Origin: Chitinophaga sp. CF118
Lineage (GTDB): Bacteria > Bacteroidota > Bacteroidia > Chitinophagales > Chitinophagaceae
Assembly: GCF_900112615.1 (NCBI RefSeq)
Contig: NZ_FOMK01000003.1
Coordinates: forward strand, 62,001 to 126,000
Direction: 5' to 3'
DNA: 64,000 bases
The notes under the pieces were generated by a model. That model was not told the origin of the DNA, searched no databases, and saw nothing but the letters and a program-made list of their open reading frames with translations. The stretch's first letter is position 1. The number at the start of each line of letters is the position of its first letter. Shown here in pieces: positions 26,304 through 34,650 of this stretch. The translations under genes and the position numbers were made by a program.

Positions 26304-27027
26304 TAATTATCACTTACGAAGTGGAGCTTCCCGGTTTAGAATAGAGCATGGTATTGGTTCCAGTGAACCCATTCGCATAAAGAGCTGGCTTCCTAAGCTG
26401 GGAGTAGTTGTTATGTTCAGGCCGTTAAGTAACAATTTCTCAGGGATGGCTGTAAAACAGGGGGAACATAAGTTTATCCTTGTTAATTCTTCCCATCGTC
26501 TCAGTAAACAGCATTTTACTATTGCACATGAACTGTATCATCTTTTCATTCAGGAAGAATTTGTTGCGGAAATAAGTCATGCGGGTAGGTTTGACAGGAA
26601 AGATAAAGTTGAATATGAGGCTGATTGGTTTGCCGCTTATTTACTGATGCCGGAAGAGGGAATACTTTCTCTTATCCCGAAAGAGGAATTATCCAGAAAT
26701 AAGATCCGCTTGGAAACTATAGTGAAAATAGAGCAATATTTTGCCTGTAGCAGAACGGCTTTATTATTACGTCTTGATGGGATGGACCTGATTGAATATA
26801 GTAAATATCAGCAATTCATTATTAATGTTGCCTCCAGTGCTCAAATGCTTGGTTATGATGATCTGCTTTACAAAGCAGGTAATAATAATGTTGTAATTGG
26901 TGATTATGGACCAAGAGCTAAAAAATTATTTGATAAAGGAGTCATTTCTGAATCCCACTTCATCAATCTGATGAGTGATATCGGTGTGGATATTACCAAA
27001 ATAATTAACACCGATGAGCAGGAATAA
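26296..27027 (+). CDS. ImmA/IrrE-family zinc metalloprotease
   Basis: A 243-aa COG2856 peptidase. The zinc motif is H78-E79-L-Y-H82 (IAHELYHLF) with the third ligand E108 in EYEADWFAAYLLMP. The C-terminal 130 residues carry a helical region typical of this family. ImmA/IrrE enzymes cleave or destabilise partner repressors after DNA damage or element induction. It overlaps the XRE gene (8 bp) and the PIN-like gene (14 bp), so all three are made together. Confidence 0.88.
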   Translation: MVNNYHLRSGASRFRIEHGIGSSEPIRIKSWLPKLGVVVMFRPLSNNFSGMAVKQGEHKFILVNSSHRLSKQHFTIAHELYHLFIQEEFVAEISHAGRFDRKDKVEYEADWFAAYLLMPEEGILSLIPKEELSRNKIRLETIVKIEQYFACSRTALLLRLDGMDLIEYSKYQQFIINVASSAQMLGYDDLLYKAGNNNVVIGDYGPRAKKLFDKGVISESHFINLMSDIGVDITKIINTDEQE

Positions 27028-27568
27028 TGATGAACCTAAAATATTATTAGATTCAGATGTTATTCGTCACTTCATTAACGGTAACCAGCTCCTTATACTC
27101 TCAAGGATTTTTCCGAACCGTTTTGTGATGCTGGATAAAGTAAAGAATGAACTCTGCAGAAGCAGAGGTATCGTTCTTCAAGTGAATAATTTTCTCTCAA
27201 TGACCAAGGTTCCGGTTATTCCCTTCCCAACAGATAGGATAATCATGCAGGAATATGCATTACTTACAAGGCAATTTGGCGAAGGAGAAAGTGCTTGTAT
27301 GTCTGTAGCCCGGCATCAAAAGCAATTTATTGCCAGCAGTAATTTAAAAGATATAAGTGCATATTGCCGGACTCATGGTATTATGTATCTGACCACAATG
27401 GATATTTTGCTGGAAGCCTTTAAGAAAAATATCTTAACCCAGGAAGAATGTGATGCATTTATTCATGATGTAAAATCAAATGGTAGTAAACTTCCCTGTA
27501 ATACTTTGGATGAATTTATAGCCTCACAAAGTAATACTAACCTGGTGTTATCCCATGTTGCCCAATAA
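27014..27568 (+). CDS. PIN-like domain protein, possible RNase toxin
   Basis: A 184-aa protein resembling COG2405-type PIN domains. It begins LLDSDVIRHF (acidic D13, D15), continues with a conserved GEGESACMSVARH, and has an Asn/Lys-Asp segment (SSNLKDI). These match the spaced acidic residues of PIN nucleases, but the match is weaker than for a standard VapC. It overlaps the metalloprotease gene by 14 bp and closes the unit. A toxin or defence-effector role is inference from context. Confidence 0.6.
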   Translation: MSRNNDEPKILLDSDVIRHFINGNQLLILSRIFPNRFVMLDKVKNELCRSRGIVLQVNNFLSMTKVPVIPFPTDRIIMQEYALLTRQFGEGESACMSVARHQKQFIASSNLKDISAYCRTHGIMYLTTMDILLEAFKKNILTQEECDAFIHDVKSNGSKLPCNTLDEFIASQSNTNLVLSHVAQ

Positions 27569-27625
27569 GATAATTATTTATATTCCGGCATAATTCTTAC
27601 TATTACAATTGATAAAACTGATCAT

Positions 27626-28405
27626 ATGCCCGAATTACCAGATCTGGAAGTTTTTAGTAGTAATCTGGATAAGAAGTTAGCCAGAAAAACGATAGATCAT
27701 ATTTCGATTACCAATACAAAAAATATAATAGCGAACGCTGCTACTTTCAAAAAATCATTCGAACAGCAAAAGTTATATAAAGTATACCGGGAAGGGAAGG
27801 AGCTGCGGTTTGAATTTAAGAATGGACATATTCTGGGAATGCATTTAATGCTACACGGTAAATTATTTTTATTCAAGGATGATAACGAGGAAAAGCATAC
27901 TCTTGCCGAGTTACATTTTACGGATGGTACCGGACTGGCATTAACAGATTTTCAGAAGATAGCTGCTTTGACCGTGAACCCGGCAAAGAGTGAAGCCCCG
28001 GATGCGATGTCTGATGACCTGAACGCAGCGTATCTGGATGAAAAGTTGTCTGCTACCCGTGCTACTATTAAAAATGTGTTGCTGGATCAACATATTATCA
28101 GAGGTATAGGAAATGCTTACGCAGATGAGATTCTGTGGGATGCCCGTATCTCACCATTTTCTATCAGTAATAAGATTCCAATAGCAAAAACCAAGAAACT
28201 GGCCAGATCCATTTACTCAGTATTATCTGATGCCATAGTAAAGATTCAGAAGAAGAACCCTGATATTATAGCCGGTGAAATAAGAGATTTTATGCTGATT
28301 CATAATTCTGCACTGGAAAAAAGCCCCACAGGTGCGGAGATTAAGAAACACACAGCAGGTGGTAGAAACACTTATTTTACAGACGAGCAGGAGTTGTTTG
28401 AATAG
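27626..28405 (+). CDS. Fpg/Nei-family DNA glycosylase with zincless finger
   Basis: A 259-aa base-excision glycosylase. The N-terminus MPELPDLEV provides the catalytic Pro2 and Glu3; the H2TH region includes IIRGIGNAYADEILWDARISP. In the C-terminal finger (residues 228-259) all four zinc Cys are absent, but the loop Arg is kept in GGRNTYF, as in zincless-finger enzymes such as NEIL1. It should excise oxidised bases with AP-lyase activity. It stands 57 bp after the PIN-like gene and may be co-transcribed. A hairpin terminator lies downstream. Confidence 0.87.
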   Translation: MPELPDLEVFSSNLDKKLARKTIDHISITNTKNIIANAATFKKSFEQQKLYKVYREGKELRFEFKNGHILGMHLMLHGKLFLFKDDNEEKHTLAELHFTDGTGLALTDFQKIAALTVNPAKSEAPDAMSDDLNAAYLDEKLSATRATIKNVLLDQHIIRGIGNAYADEILWDARISPFSISNKIPIAKTKKLARSIYSVLSDAIVKIQKKNPDIIAGEIRDFMLIHNSALEKSPTGAEIKKHTAGGRNTYFTDEQELFE

Positions 28406-28481
28406 ATTATAGGAATGATGGGTATCCTGCCTGAATAAATTAATTTAAGAATGGTTGATGGATGGCCATCTGTTCAAAAGA

Positions 28482-28516
28482 AAAGAGGATGTATCGAAGT
28501 GTGATACATCCTCTTT
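28482..28516 (+). terminator. Strong rho-independent terminator
   Basis: AAAGAGGATGTATC (28482-28495) pairs perfectly with GATACATCCTCTTT (28503-28516), with a 7-nt loop and flanking A and T runs. It ends the glycosylase transcript and may also stop the convergent TlpA-like gene. The loop-proximal GTATC/GATAC is shared with the terminator at 30671. Confidence 0.85.
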
Positions 28517-28600
28517 ATACGGGTTACCTGAGGGAGACAATGTCGTCTCATTTAGCAATCATCAGGTCATTTGTTTATTCTCGATTCATCCACTTAATGT

Positions 28601-29725
28601 TTATTGCGCAACAATGCTGGTCAGTTTATCCTTCAGATTATTACCCTTCAGATTGCGGGCAACAATATGTCCTGAAGCATCTATCAGCACGTTCTGCGGT
28701 ACAGCCCTTACATCGTAAAGTTCTGCTACTTCGTTTTTCATGTATTTCAGATCACTTAACTGTAACCAGCCCAGTCCGTCCTGCTGAATCGCTTCTATCC
28801 AGCTATCTTTACGGTCTTCCAGTCCAACACCTATTACTGTTAAGTTCTTTCCTTTAAATTGTTTCAGCATTTCCTTTATTTCCAGGTTCTCTGCTCTTGA
28901 AGGAGCAGACCAGCTGGCCCAGAAAATGAGTAACACGTTTTTACCTTTGAAAGATGATAATGAAACTTTACTTCCTTCACTGTCTTTCTGTGTAAAATCA
29001 GGCGCCTGTGTACCAATGGCCGTTTGTTTTGACTCATTGATTCTTTTCAGGAAGGCCTTACCTTTTGCACTTTTTTGTGCAGTAACGCTCAATTGGGAGA
29101 ACATAGGTTCTATTTCCTGATAATCAATGAAGTGACCGGCATACTCTTCCAGGACATCAAGACTGATATACATTTCGCGGTATTGCGCCACGAAATCCTT
29201 CATTAATTCTCTCCTTTCTTCCATTGTTGTACGGAAGCGCTCCATATACAGTCTTCTGTTGGTAGAGTCTTTTTTTGCCGTACCCTGAGTAGCTTCAAGT
29301 GTGAGTGCGTCGAGCTTCTTTTCTATACCAGCCATGTATTTCTGGTAGATCAGGTAGTCGTCTTGTGATTTAGAACCACTTGACTCAAAATTGGAAATGT
29401 TCTCATCGGATGTAATCCAGATAATAGCGCCCGGTTCAACATATATACGGGCGATATTTTCACCATCGAAATACTTTTTAGTATCTCCGTCCTTGCTTAC
29501 TGATAATAAAGCAACTACGGGATATGGAGTTTCGTGTGTCATTTCAAAAGTACCATGATTAAGATATGCGGAGTCAAATACAGACTTCCCGTCATAACTG
29601 TAACCGATGTAAACTTTTGCGTCATGTAGATTGCCTAATTTTCCTTTGATAGTAAAACTGGTCTGTGCTAAAGCAGACAGAGACAGAAAACATACCGTAA
29701 GAGCCGTTAAACTTCTTTTAATCAT
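28601..29725 (-). CDS. TlpA/thioredoxin-like exported protein lacking redox cysteines
   Basis: A 374-aa protein with signal peptide (cleaved after SALAQ), an N-terminal DUF4369-like beta domain (about 22-115), a helical linker and a C-terminal AhpC/TSA-thioredoxin domain (about 237-374, APDFTQKDSEGSKVSLSSFKGKNVLLIFWAS). The usual CxxC is S273-A-P-S276 (WASWSAPSR), confirmed in the codons TCT and TCA. It therefore cannot do thiol-disulfide exchange in the normal way. cis-Pro is kept (VRAVPQNVLID). It may be a ligand-binding or chaperone relative. Single-gene unit. Confidence 0.87.
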   Translation of the reverse strand: MIKRSLTALTVCFLSLSALAQTSFTIKGKLGNLHDAKVYIGYSYDGKSVFDSAYLNHGTFEMTHETPYPVVALLSVSKDGDTKKYFDGENIARIYVEPGAIIWITSDENISNFESSGSKSQDDYLIYQKYMAGIEKKLDALTLEATQGTAKKDSTNRRLYMERFRTTMEERRELMKDFVAQYREMYISLDVLEEYAGHFIDYQEIEPMFSQLSVTAQKSAKGKAFLKRINESKQTAIGTQAPDFTQKDSEGSKVSLSSFKGKNVLLIFWASWSAPSRAENLEIKEMLKQFKGKNLTVIGVGLEDRKDSWIEAIQQDGLGWLQLSDLKYMKNEVAELYDVRAVPQNVLIDASGHIVARNLKGNNLKDKLTSIVAQ

Positions 29726-30201
29726 TCTATTTACCTTTAATAATATAGTATATAGTACTGCATTATATACAGTGCAACATACTGTCTGCGAAGAATTGAT
29801 TTGTAACAGACCGCTGTTACCATCTCAAAAAACATCGCTCACTGTTCTTTGGAATAACCCTTTGCATATAAGACAACTTTTAATACCCGATATGCGTACA
29901 AGCTTTAAAAAAAAATATAACATATAGGTTAGGGCTCCTGATTACTCATAGATATTAAGGATATCAGAAATGTGGTAATTTCTCCATCTGGGGCTGGTTA
30001 TGGACGGAAAATCTTAAAAAAAATACTCAATCGGGTAATAGAACTAAGTAATTGAAAATCAGTCTAAAAAAATTTCATATACCCCTGAAAGTTAAAATGC
30101 GCTACTATATTTATGCTTATAAGGAAAAAATTTTGTGGAAATATTTAAATAAATGTTAAATTGTATGGAGATGACCTATTATTAAAATACAATTACATTC
30201 C
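29726..30201. other. Intergenic region without a supported gene
   Basis: AT-rich divergent region of about 475 bp. GTATATA (29749-29755) and TATATAC (29765-29771) form a small inverted repeat near the TlpA-like gene start. No ORF with a credible start or family resemblance was seen. Confidence 0.4.
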
Positions 30202-30567
30202 ATGAAGAAACTATCACTATCCCTATTCATGATTGCGATCGCAAGTGTACTTCTTTCATTTACGACGCCGCAAAAAAAAGTTGCTATACCAACTGTTACC
30301 GAAATCGGTTATCAAAAAGATGGAATGTATTACTATACTTTTTATGCAGATCTGTCTAAAGCATCTCCAAATCCAATCACCTACATGCAGATTCAAAAGG
30401 TAAGTAACGGTAAAGTACTTACACTCGATGATTTCTCTGGTACTGTTCTTTTGGGGCAATTTCAAAAATTCACTATCAACAAGAAAATGACCGTTTCATT
30501 TTATGATGGCGATAAATTAATCACCAAAGATCTGACCGGCTTAATCGAAGGTGCTATTTTACCCTGA
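30202..30567 (+). CDS. Exported protein of unknown function
   Basis: A 121-aa protein with a signal peptide (MKKLSLSLFMIAIASVLLSFTTPQ). The mature part is short, with beta-strand-like stretches (YYYTFYADLSK, KFTINKKMTVSFYDGDKLI) and no cysteine. No family recognised. It is a single gene ended by the terminator at 30671. Confidence 0.7.
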   Translation: MKKLSLSLFMIAIASVLLSFTTPQKKVAIPTVTEIGYQKDGMYYYTFYADLSKASPNPITYMQIQKVSNGKVLTLDDFSGTVLLGQFQKFTINKKMTVSFYDGDKLITKDLTGLIEGAILP

Positions 30568-30670
30568 GCTTGTTTATGTGTCACTTTATCCGAAATGTAA
30601 TTTTCCATGCTGGAATTGCATCTCAGAATTTCAAACTGACCAATATTCTGAAAGACGAAATTTAAAAATA

Positions 30671-30706
30671 AAAAGAGCCTGTATCACGTGCGATACAGGC
30701 TCTTTT
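30671..30706. terminator. Rho-independent terminator between convergent genes
   Basis: AAAAGAGCCTGTATC (30671-30685) pairs with GATACAGGCTCTTTT (30692-30706) over a 6-nt loop. Both flanks are A or T rich, so it can serve 30202-30567 and the convergent SDR gene. Confidence 0.85.
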
Positions 30707-30771
30707 ATTTTCTCTGATGGGAGATATGCAGTGTTTAAGCAATTCTCAAACCCTTCATTTATTTTTGATGA

Positions 30772-31605
30772 TTAGAATGCAGTCGCTACTGCAGCAGCTT
30801 TCATCTGCTCCATATCCTTTTTAAGTGCATCTATTTTCACCTCTGCCAGGTTATAGGCATCCTGTCCCAGGATCAGATGTAGTGGCTGATCTGGTTCTGA
30901 AGCTATTTTGATCAGTAAAGCGGAAGCTTTCTCAGGATCTCCGGCCTGGTTGCCTGAAATTTCATTCTGATGTGCCGCTAACGATATTTTAGCTTCGTGA
31001 TAAGCATCGACCTGTTTCGCTGGCAATGCGAGCGACTCGCTGGATAAAAATTCAGTGCGGAAATAACCCGGATATACCACTGTTGCGGAAATACCATACT
31101 CTTTTCCTTCTGCAGCGAGGGCTTCAGTAAAACCCACGACAGCAAATTTAGTAGCACAGTAACTACCCCAGCCCGGGAAGTTACCAAACAACCCACCTAT
31201 AGAAGAGATGTTAAAGATTCTGCCGGAACGCTGCTCACGAAGAAAAGGCATTACCTGGCGGATCACATTCAGAGAACCAAATACATTGATGTCAAAATTT
31301 CTGCGGACTTCCGCATCGCTGAGTTCTTCAAGTGTACCAAACTGTCCGTATCCTGCATTATTTACAATCACGTCAATAGTGCCAAATTTTTTCAGCGTGT
31401 CTGTTATCCCTTTCTGAACGCTATTTTCATCAGTTAAAGTAACTTCCAGGGGAAGGAAATTATCACTGGTGCCAACGGCTTTGATCAGTGCATCAGCTGT
31501 TCTTGATGTGGCAGCTACTTTATATCCTTCTGTTAAAAGTCTTTTTGTGAGTGTGAGTCCCAGGCCCTTGGAGGCGCCGGTAACGAACCATACTTTGTTG
31601 CTCAT
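30772..31605 (-). CDS. Short-chain dehydrogenase/reductase
   Basis: A 277-aa classical SDR. The cofactor turn is TGASKGLG, the NNAG motif is present, the Ser is in NISSIGG and the catalytic pair in YCATK. ATG 31605 is used; the frame runs 8 codons further to a TTG. It belongs to the common oxidoreductase branch of Bacteroidota whose substrates are unknown. An AraC regulator lies 500 bp upstream in the same direction, a frequent partner of this SDR type, and may control it. Confidence 0.88.
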   Translation of the reverse strand: MSNKVWFVTGASKGLGLTLTKRLLTEGYKVAATSRTADALIKAVGTSDNFLPLEVTLTDENSVQKGITDTLKKFGTIDVIVNNAGYGQFGTLEELSDAEVRRNFDINVFGSLNVIRQVMPFLREQRSGRIFNISSIGGLFGNFPGWGSYCATKFAVVGFTEALAAEGKEYGISATVVYPGYFRTEFLSSESLALPAKQVDAYHEAKISLAAHQNEISGNQAGDPEKASALLIKIASEPDQPLHLILGQDAYNLAEVKIDALKKDMEQMKAAAVATAF

Positions 31606-31772
31606 AATGTTCTGTTTATTATGATACAAAGGTAGCTGGGAGACAAACCCTGATTGTTATATGATTCAAACAGATAATTGCGAAAATCAAACAATTATAA
31701 TTAACGACGAACTCCAAAAGAAATCTGTCATTTAGACTATTAATAATAATGAGGGCTCTGGAAATTGATTAA

Positions 31773-32015
31773 ATGACTACATCTCTCTACCTGGGAACTT
31801 ACATTAACGGAGGTCGCAAACGAGGTAAGTCGTTGAAAAGAATTTCCAAACCACAATGAAGTCTATACATCCGGCTTAAATCATTCTGTTAATTATGGAA
31901 CTGGTATTCACAAAGGAGGAAATAAATCTATATATCCGGGCTCAAATCATTTAGTTAACATGAACCTGAATTCATAAACAAAGATATAAATCCTTGTATC
32001 AGACTTAAATTATTA
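31773..32015 (+). pseudogene. Degenerate 65-bp tandem repeats, probable gene remnant
   Basis: Three diverged copies with a period of 64-66 bp start at about 31862, 31927 and 31991 (first two share TCTATAyATCCGG). Read in frame from 31858, copies 1 and 2 give VYTSGLNHSVN and IYPGSNHLVN, so a repeat protein is likely. A 28-aa frame at 31773-31859 (MTTSLYLGTYINGGRKRG..) precedes it in another frame. Stops interrupt the region and no start is convincing, so it reads as a decayed gene. Confidence 0.4.
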
Positions 32016-32107
32016 TGCCAATCTATTTATTTAACTTATTGATTTATATAAATTTGTATATCTTATTGAGAGAAAGAGTTCTGATAAGATTCTTACACAA
32101 AAAGACC

Positions 32108-33013
32108 TTATATAATTGCAGTTCTGAACGACTTAGGCGTTATCTGTGTATTCTTTTTGAAGAAGTTAATGAAATGAGATAGTTCCTCAAAGCCCAGGCA
32201 CCAGGCGATTTCTGAAATGTTCCAGTCGGTATGTTTCAGCAGCATCCTTGCTTCCTGCACTACTCTATCCGCTATCAGATGAGAGGTGGTTTTGCCGGTG
32301 ATCTCTTTCAGTGCTCTGTTCAGGTGGTTCACGTGTACAGATAATTGGTTGGCATATTCTGTAGGAGAACGAAACTTGATCTGCTGCACAGTAGATTCTA
32401 TCGGGAATTGTCTTTCCAGCAGTTCCATGAATAAGGACGATACCCTGGTAGAAGCATTGGAACCTGTATATAAAGTAGAAGTGGCAGGTTGCATCTTCAT
32501 CGCATTGTGTATCAATTCAAATACAAGATTCCTTAATACATCATATTTAAAGGTATAGTCTGAATTTATTTCTTCAAACATCTTGCTGAACACTGCTTTT
32601 ACCTGGATACTTTGTTCTTCTGATAGCTCTAAGATTGGGTTACCGCCGGGCTTAAATATAGGATAGTCTTTTATATTGCCAAACTGGTTAAAGAATGCTT
32701 CTGTAAAGATGCAGAAGGCTCCTGATTGCTGTTCATCCATTGATTCCCAGCCATATGGGATATGCGGATTAGCAAACAGTAATGCCTGTTCTTTGATTTC
32801 CACCATCTTATCCGCATAATGGATCTTGTTTTTCCCTATAATCAGGCTGATCTTATAATAGTCCTTACGATTATATGGAAGTGGTTTGGCACAGAGCCCA
32901 ACAAAGTCTTCCATGTTAAACACATTGAAATGCCCGATCTCCTTTTGCAGATTGTCTGGCATCCAGTTTAGTTTGGATTTGTAGAAATCCTCAATACTTT
33001 GTGGCTTCTCCAT
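32108..33013 (-). CDS. AraC-family transcriptional regulator
   Basis: A 301-aa regulator with an N-terminal cupin-like sensor (about 20-150) and a C-terminal double HTH (about 200-300: PTEYANQLSVHVNHLNRALKEITGKTT and DWNISEIAWCLGFEELSHFINFFKKNTQITPKSFR). The second HTH has the usual LGF..SHF..FFK core. It probably regulates the downstream SDR gene. Inducer unknown. Confidence 0.88.
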   Translation of the reverse strand: MEKPQSIEDFYKSKLNWMPDNLQKEIGHFNVFNMEDFVGLCAKPLPYNRKDYYKISLIIGKNKIHYADKMVEIKEQALLFANPHIPYGWESMDEQQSGAFCIFTEAFFNQFGNIKDYPIFKPGGNPILELSEEQSIQVKAVFSKMFEEINSDYTFKYDVLRNLVFELIHNAMKMQPATSTLYTGSNASTRVSSLFMELLERQFPIESTVQQIKFRSPTEYANQLSVHVNHLNRALKEITGKTTSHLIADRVVQEARMLLKHTDWNISEIAWCLGFEELSHFINFFKKNTQITPKSFRTAII

Positions 33014-33130
33014 TTTACAAAACTACAAAAATCAAACAACTGTGCAAAATATCTGAAACTGCGTTAAGCACCAATTTCAAATTATATAAGTCTCCGGTAG
33101 TTTTGTGATTTCCTCAATTTTCATGTGGTC

Positions 33131-33168
33131 TTAGTAAGTTTAGCCTTTATAGCTAAGAGGTAACCTCT
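33131..33168. repeat. 24-bp dispersed repeat copy 1 plus 13-bp palindrome
   Basis: TTAGTAAGTTTAGCCTTTATAGCT (33131-33154; 24 bases, given here in two parts: TTAGTAAGTTTAG, CCTTTATAGCT) matches 33850-33873 at 21 of 24 positions. The adjoining AGAGGTAACCTCT (33156-33168) is a perfect palindrome. On the minus strand both copies read as xAKLTKT, suggesting decayed 3' ends of one small gene family. Confidence 0.4.
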
Positions 33169-33262
33169 GCGATGTTATATCAACACAATAATATGATAGA
33201 CAAACAGTTTTTTTATCGTAATTTCTTATCTTCGATAAAGTATAATTTGATAATTCTTTATC

Positions 33263-33469
33263 ATGGCTAGAAGCACCAAAATAAGTATTCGTAAAATCAT
33301 TACAGCTGGCATTGTTGGTCTAGCGGGGGGAGTTATTACTATTGCATCAGTTGTTCCTGGAGCGGCTGCGATGGTATTAGGTAGTTTGTTGGGCGCGGGT
33401 GTAACAAGCATAGCCGAATATCAACGAGAAATAAAGGCAAATTCTACAGAAGCCACCAAAAACTTTTAA
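33263..33469 (+). CDS. Small glycine-rich membrane protein
   Basis: A 68-aa protein with a basic N-terminus (MARSTKISIRK) and one long hydrophobic stretch rich in Gly and Ala (GIVGLAGGVITIASVVPG and AAAMVLGSLLGAGVTS), with GxxxG-type spacing. No family recognised. The composition resembles glycine-zipper or pore-forming small proteins, but no export signal or maturation gene is near. It lies 37 bp upstream of another small membrane protein. Confidence 0.5.
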   Translation: MARSTKISIRKIITAGIVGLAGGVITIASVVPGAAAMVLGSLLGAGVTSIAEYQREIKANSTEATKNF

Positions 33470-33506
33470 TTCCACAATTTACATTTAACCTCAATTACCT
33501 TCTACC

Positions 33507-33776
33507 TTGAAGAATGAAAGCTTCTTTCAATCCCATTGGATTATAACAATAGCAGGGTTTGTTACCATGGGATATATAATAACTTCTATATACAAGAAGA
33601 AATTATCTCGTGATTCTTTGGTTAATGTAGTAACTACATTTCTATCTGCCGCCTCTATCTTAGGTGGAATAAAACTCATGTATGTGACTATCCTGAACAA
33701 ATTAAATAATAATCCAATAAACCTTGAAGATTCTGAGGTGGTTTTGCAGTCTCATGGATGGCTACATGGGAAGTAA
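33507..33776 (+). CDS. Small two-segment membrane protein
   Basis: An 89-aa protein with two hydrophobic segments (HWIITIAGFVTMGYIITSIY and VNVVTTFLSAASILGGIKLMY). No ATG fits: the start is TTG 33507 or an internal ATG at 33567. No family recognised. It forms a pair with the preceding gene, and the pair lies between two copies of a 24-bp repeat. Confidence 0.45.
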   Translation: MKNESFFQSHWIITIAGFVTMGYIITSIYKKKLSRDSLVNVVTTFLSAASILGGIKLMYVTILNKLNNNPINLEDSEVVLQSHGWLHGK

Positions 33777-33849
33777 TAAAGAAATTTAAGGAATAAATAT
33801 TTATGCGGAAGTAGCCATATTTGCTATATCTTCTAATTTCATTACAGTT

Positions 33850-33873
33850 TTAGTAAGTTTAGCTTCCATAGCT
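33850..33873. repeat. 24-bp dispersed repeat copy 2
   Basis: Matches 33131-33154 at 21 of 24 positions. On the minus strand, ATG 33869 to TAA 33801 reads 22 codons (MEAKLTKTVMKLEDIANM and four more). The other copy shows the same AKLTKT and a frame-shifted MKIEEI, so both look like decayed ends of one gene. The rest of 33777-34067 shows nothing else. Confidence 0.4.
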
Positions 33874-34067
33874 GGTGTGATTAATGAATTCTGATGAAGT
33901 TGTAATATTCAAAATAGAGGGCTATTGCATAGCAATGGATGTCTATTTCCCTTTAACAGTTGGCTTGCCTTTGCAATTAGTGTAACCCTAAAGTAGTTGT
34001 AAAAAAATGGAAGCAGATAAAAACCCTGATTATTGTAATTTGCGGCCTCTTCTAAATAGATTCTGTT

Positions 34068-34430
34068 ATGTCGGTAGCAATGGATATCATTCGTGCTTTG
34101 GATCCTGGAGGCCTGGAGCGGTTTAAAATAAATCTGGATAACCCTGTAGTTCCGGAAAAAATCGGGGAGGTATGGACCGTTAAAGTAGTACCCTATGAAA
34201 AAACGGAGGTCAGCAGGAAAGAGTTTAATAAGCTGTTCGACAACAATAAAGCATCTAAATCCTGGGTAGTGGAGAGTAAGCCGGAAGCAATTGTGGTATT
34301 ACAAGAAGTATATCAGCAGTTTCAGGATAAGCTCACCACTCCATTTGATGAGAAACAATTGAATATTGAAGACTTGCCTGATGTGGGAAGATATGCTATC
34401 CTGATCCATATCAGGGATGTATTTGAGTAG
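34068..34430 (+). CDS. Hypothetical protein
   Basis: A 120-aa soluble protein with no signal or membrane segment. It begins MSVAMDIIRALDPGGLERF and contains charged helices and a C-terminal YAILIHIRDVFE. Codon use and absence of low-complexity stretches support a real gene. No family recognised. A region of strong inverted repeats follows its stop. Confidence 0.6.
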   Translation: MSVAMDIIRALDPGGLERFKINLDNPVVPEKIGEVWTVKVVPYEKTEVSRKEFNKLFDNNKASKSWVVESKPEAIVVLQEVYQQFQDKLTTPFDEKQLNIEDLPDVGRYAILIHIRDVFE

Positions 34431-34510
34431 GTTTATTTTAGCTTCAGTAAAAGTTATCGGCTATTCAATATTCCCATTACAATTTTCCTCATATTATAGA
34501 TTACTACTTT

Positions 34511-34566
34511 ACGACAGAAACTGTCGTGAAAAGTTTATTGCGACAATTTATAGGAATAATTGTCGC
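34511..34566. repeat. Two related hairpins sharing CGACA arms
   Basis: ACGACAG-AAA-CTGTCGT (34511-34527) is a perfect 7-bp hairpin. GCGACAATT (34540-34548) and AATTGTCGC (34558-34566) form a perfect 9-bp inverted repeat with a 9-bp spacer. Their shared CGACA arms suggest two binding sites or related structural elements. Confidence 0.55.
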
Positions 34567-34650
34567 GTAATCTCATAAACGAATGATGATATCCATACAA
34601 TCCGGATCATGATAAGTCCAGAGATTCGCTTTATTCGCGGATGATATATA

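Noticed and set aside
31862..32015. Tandem repeats considered as a CRISPR array
   Set aside because: Copies differ strongly from each other, there are only three, spacers are not distinct from repeats, and no cas gene is present.
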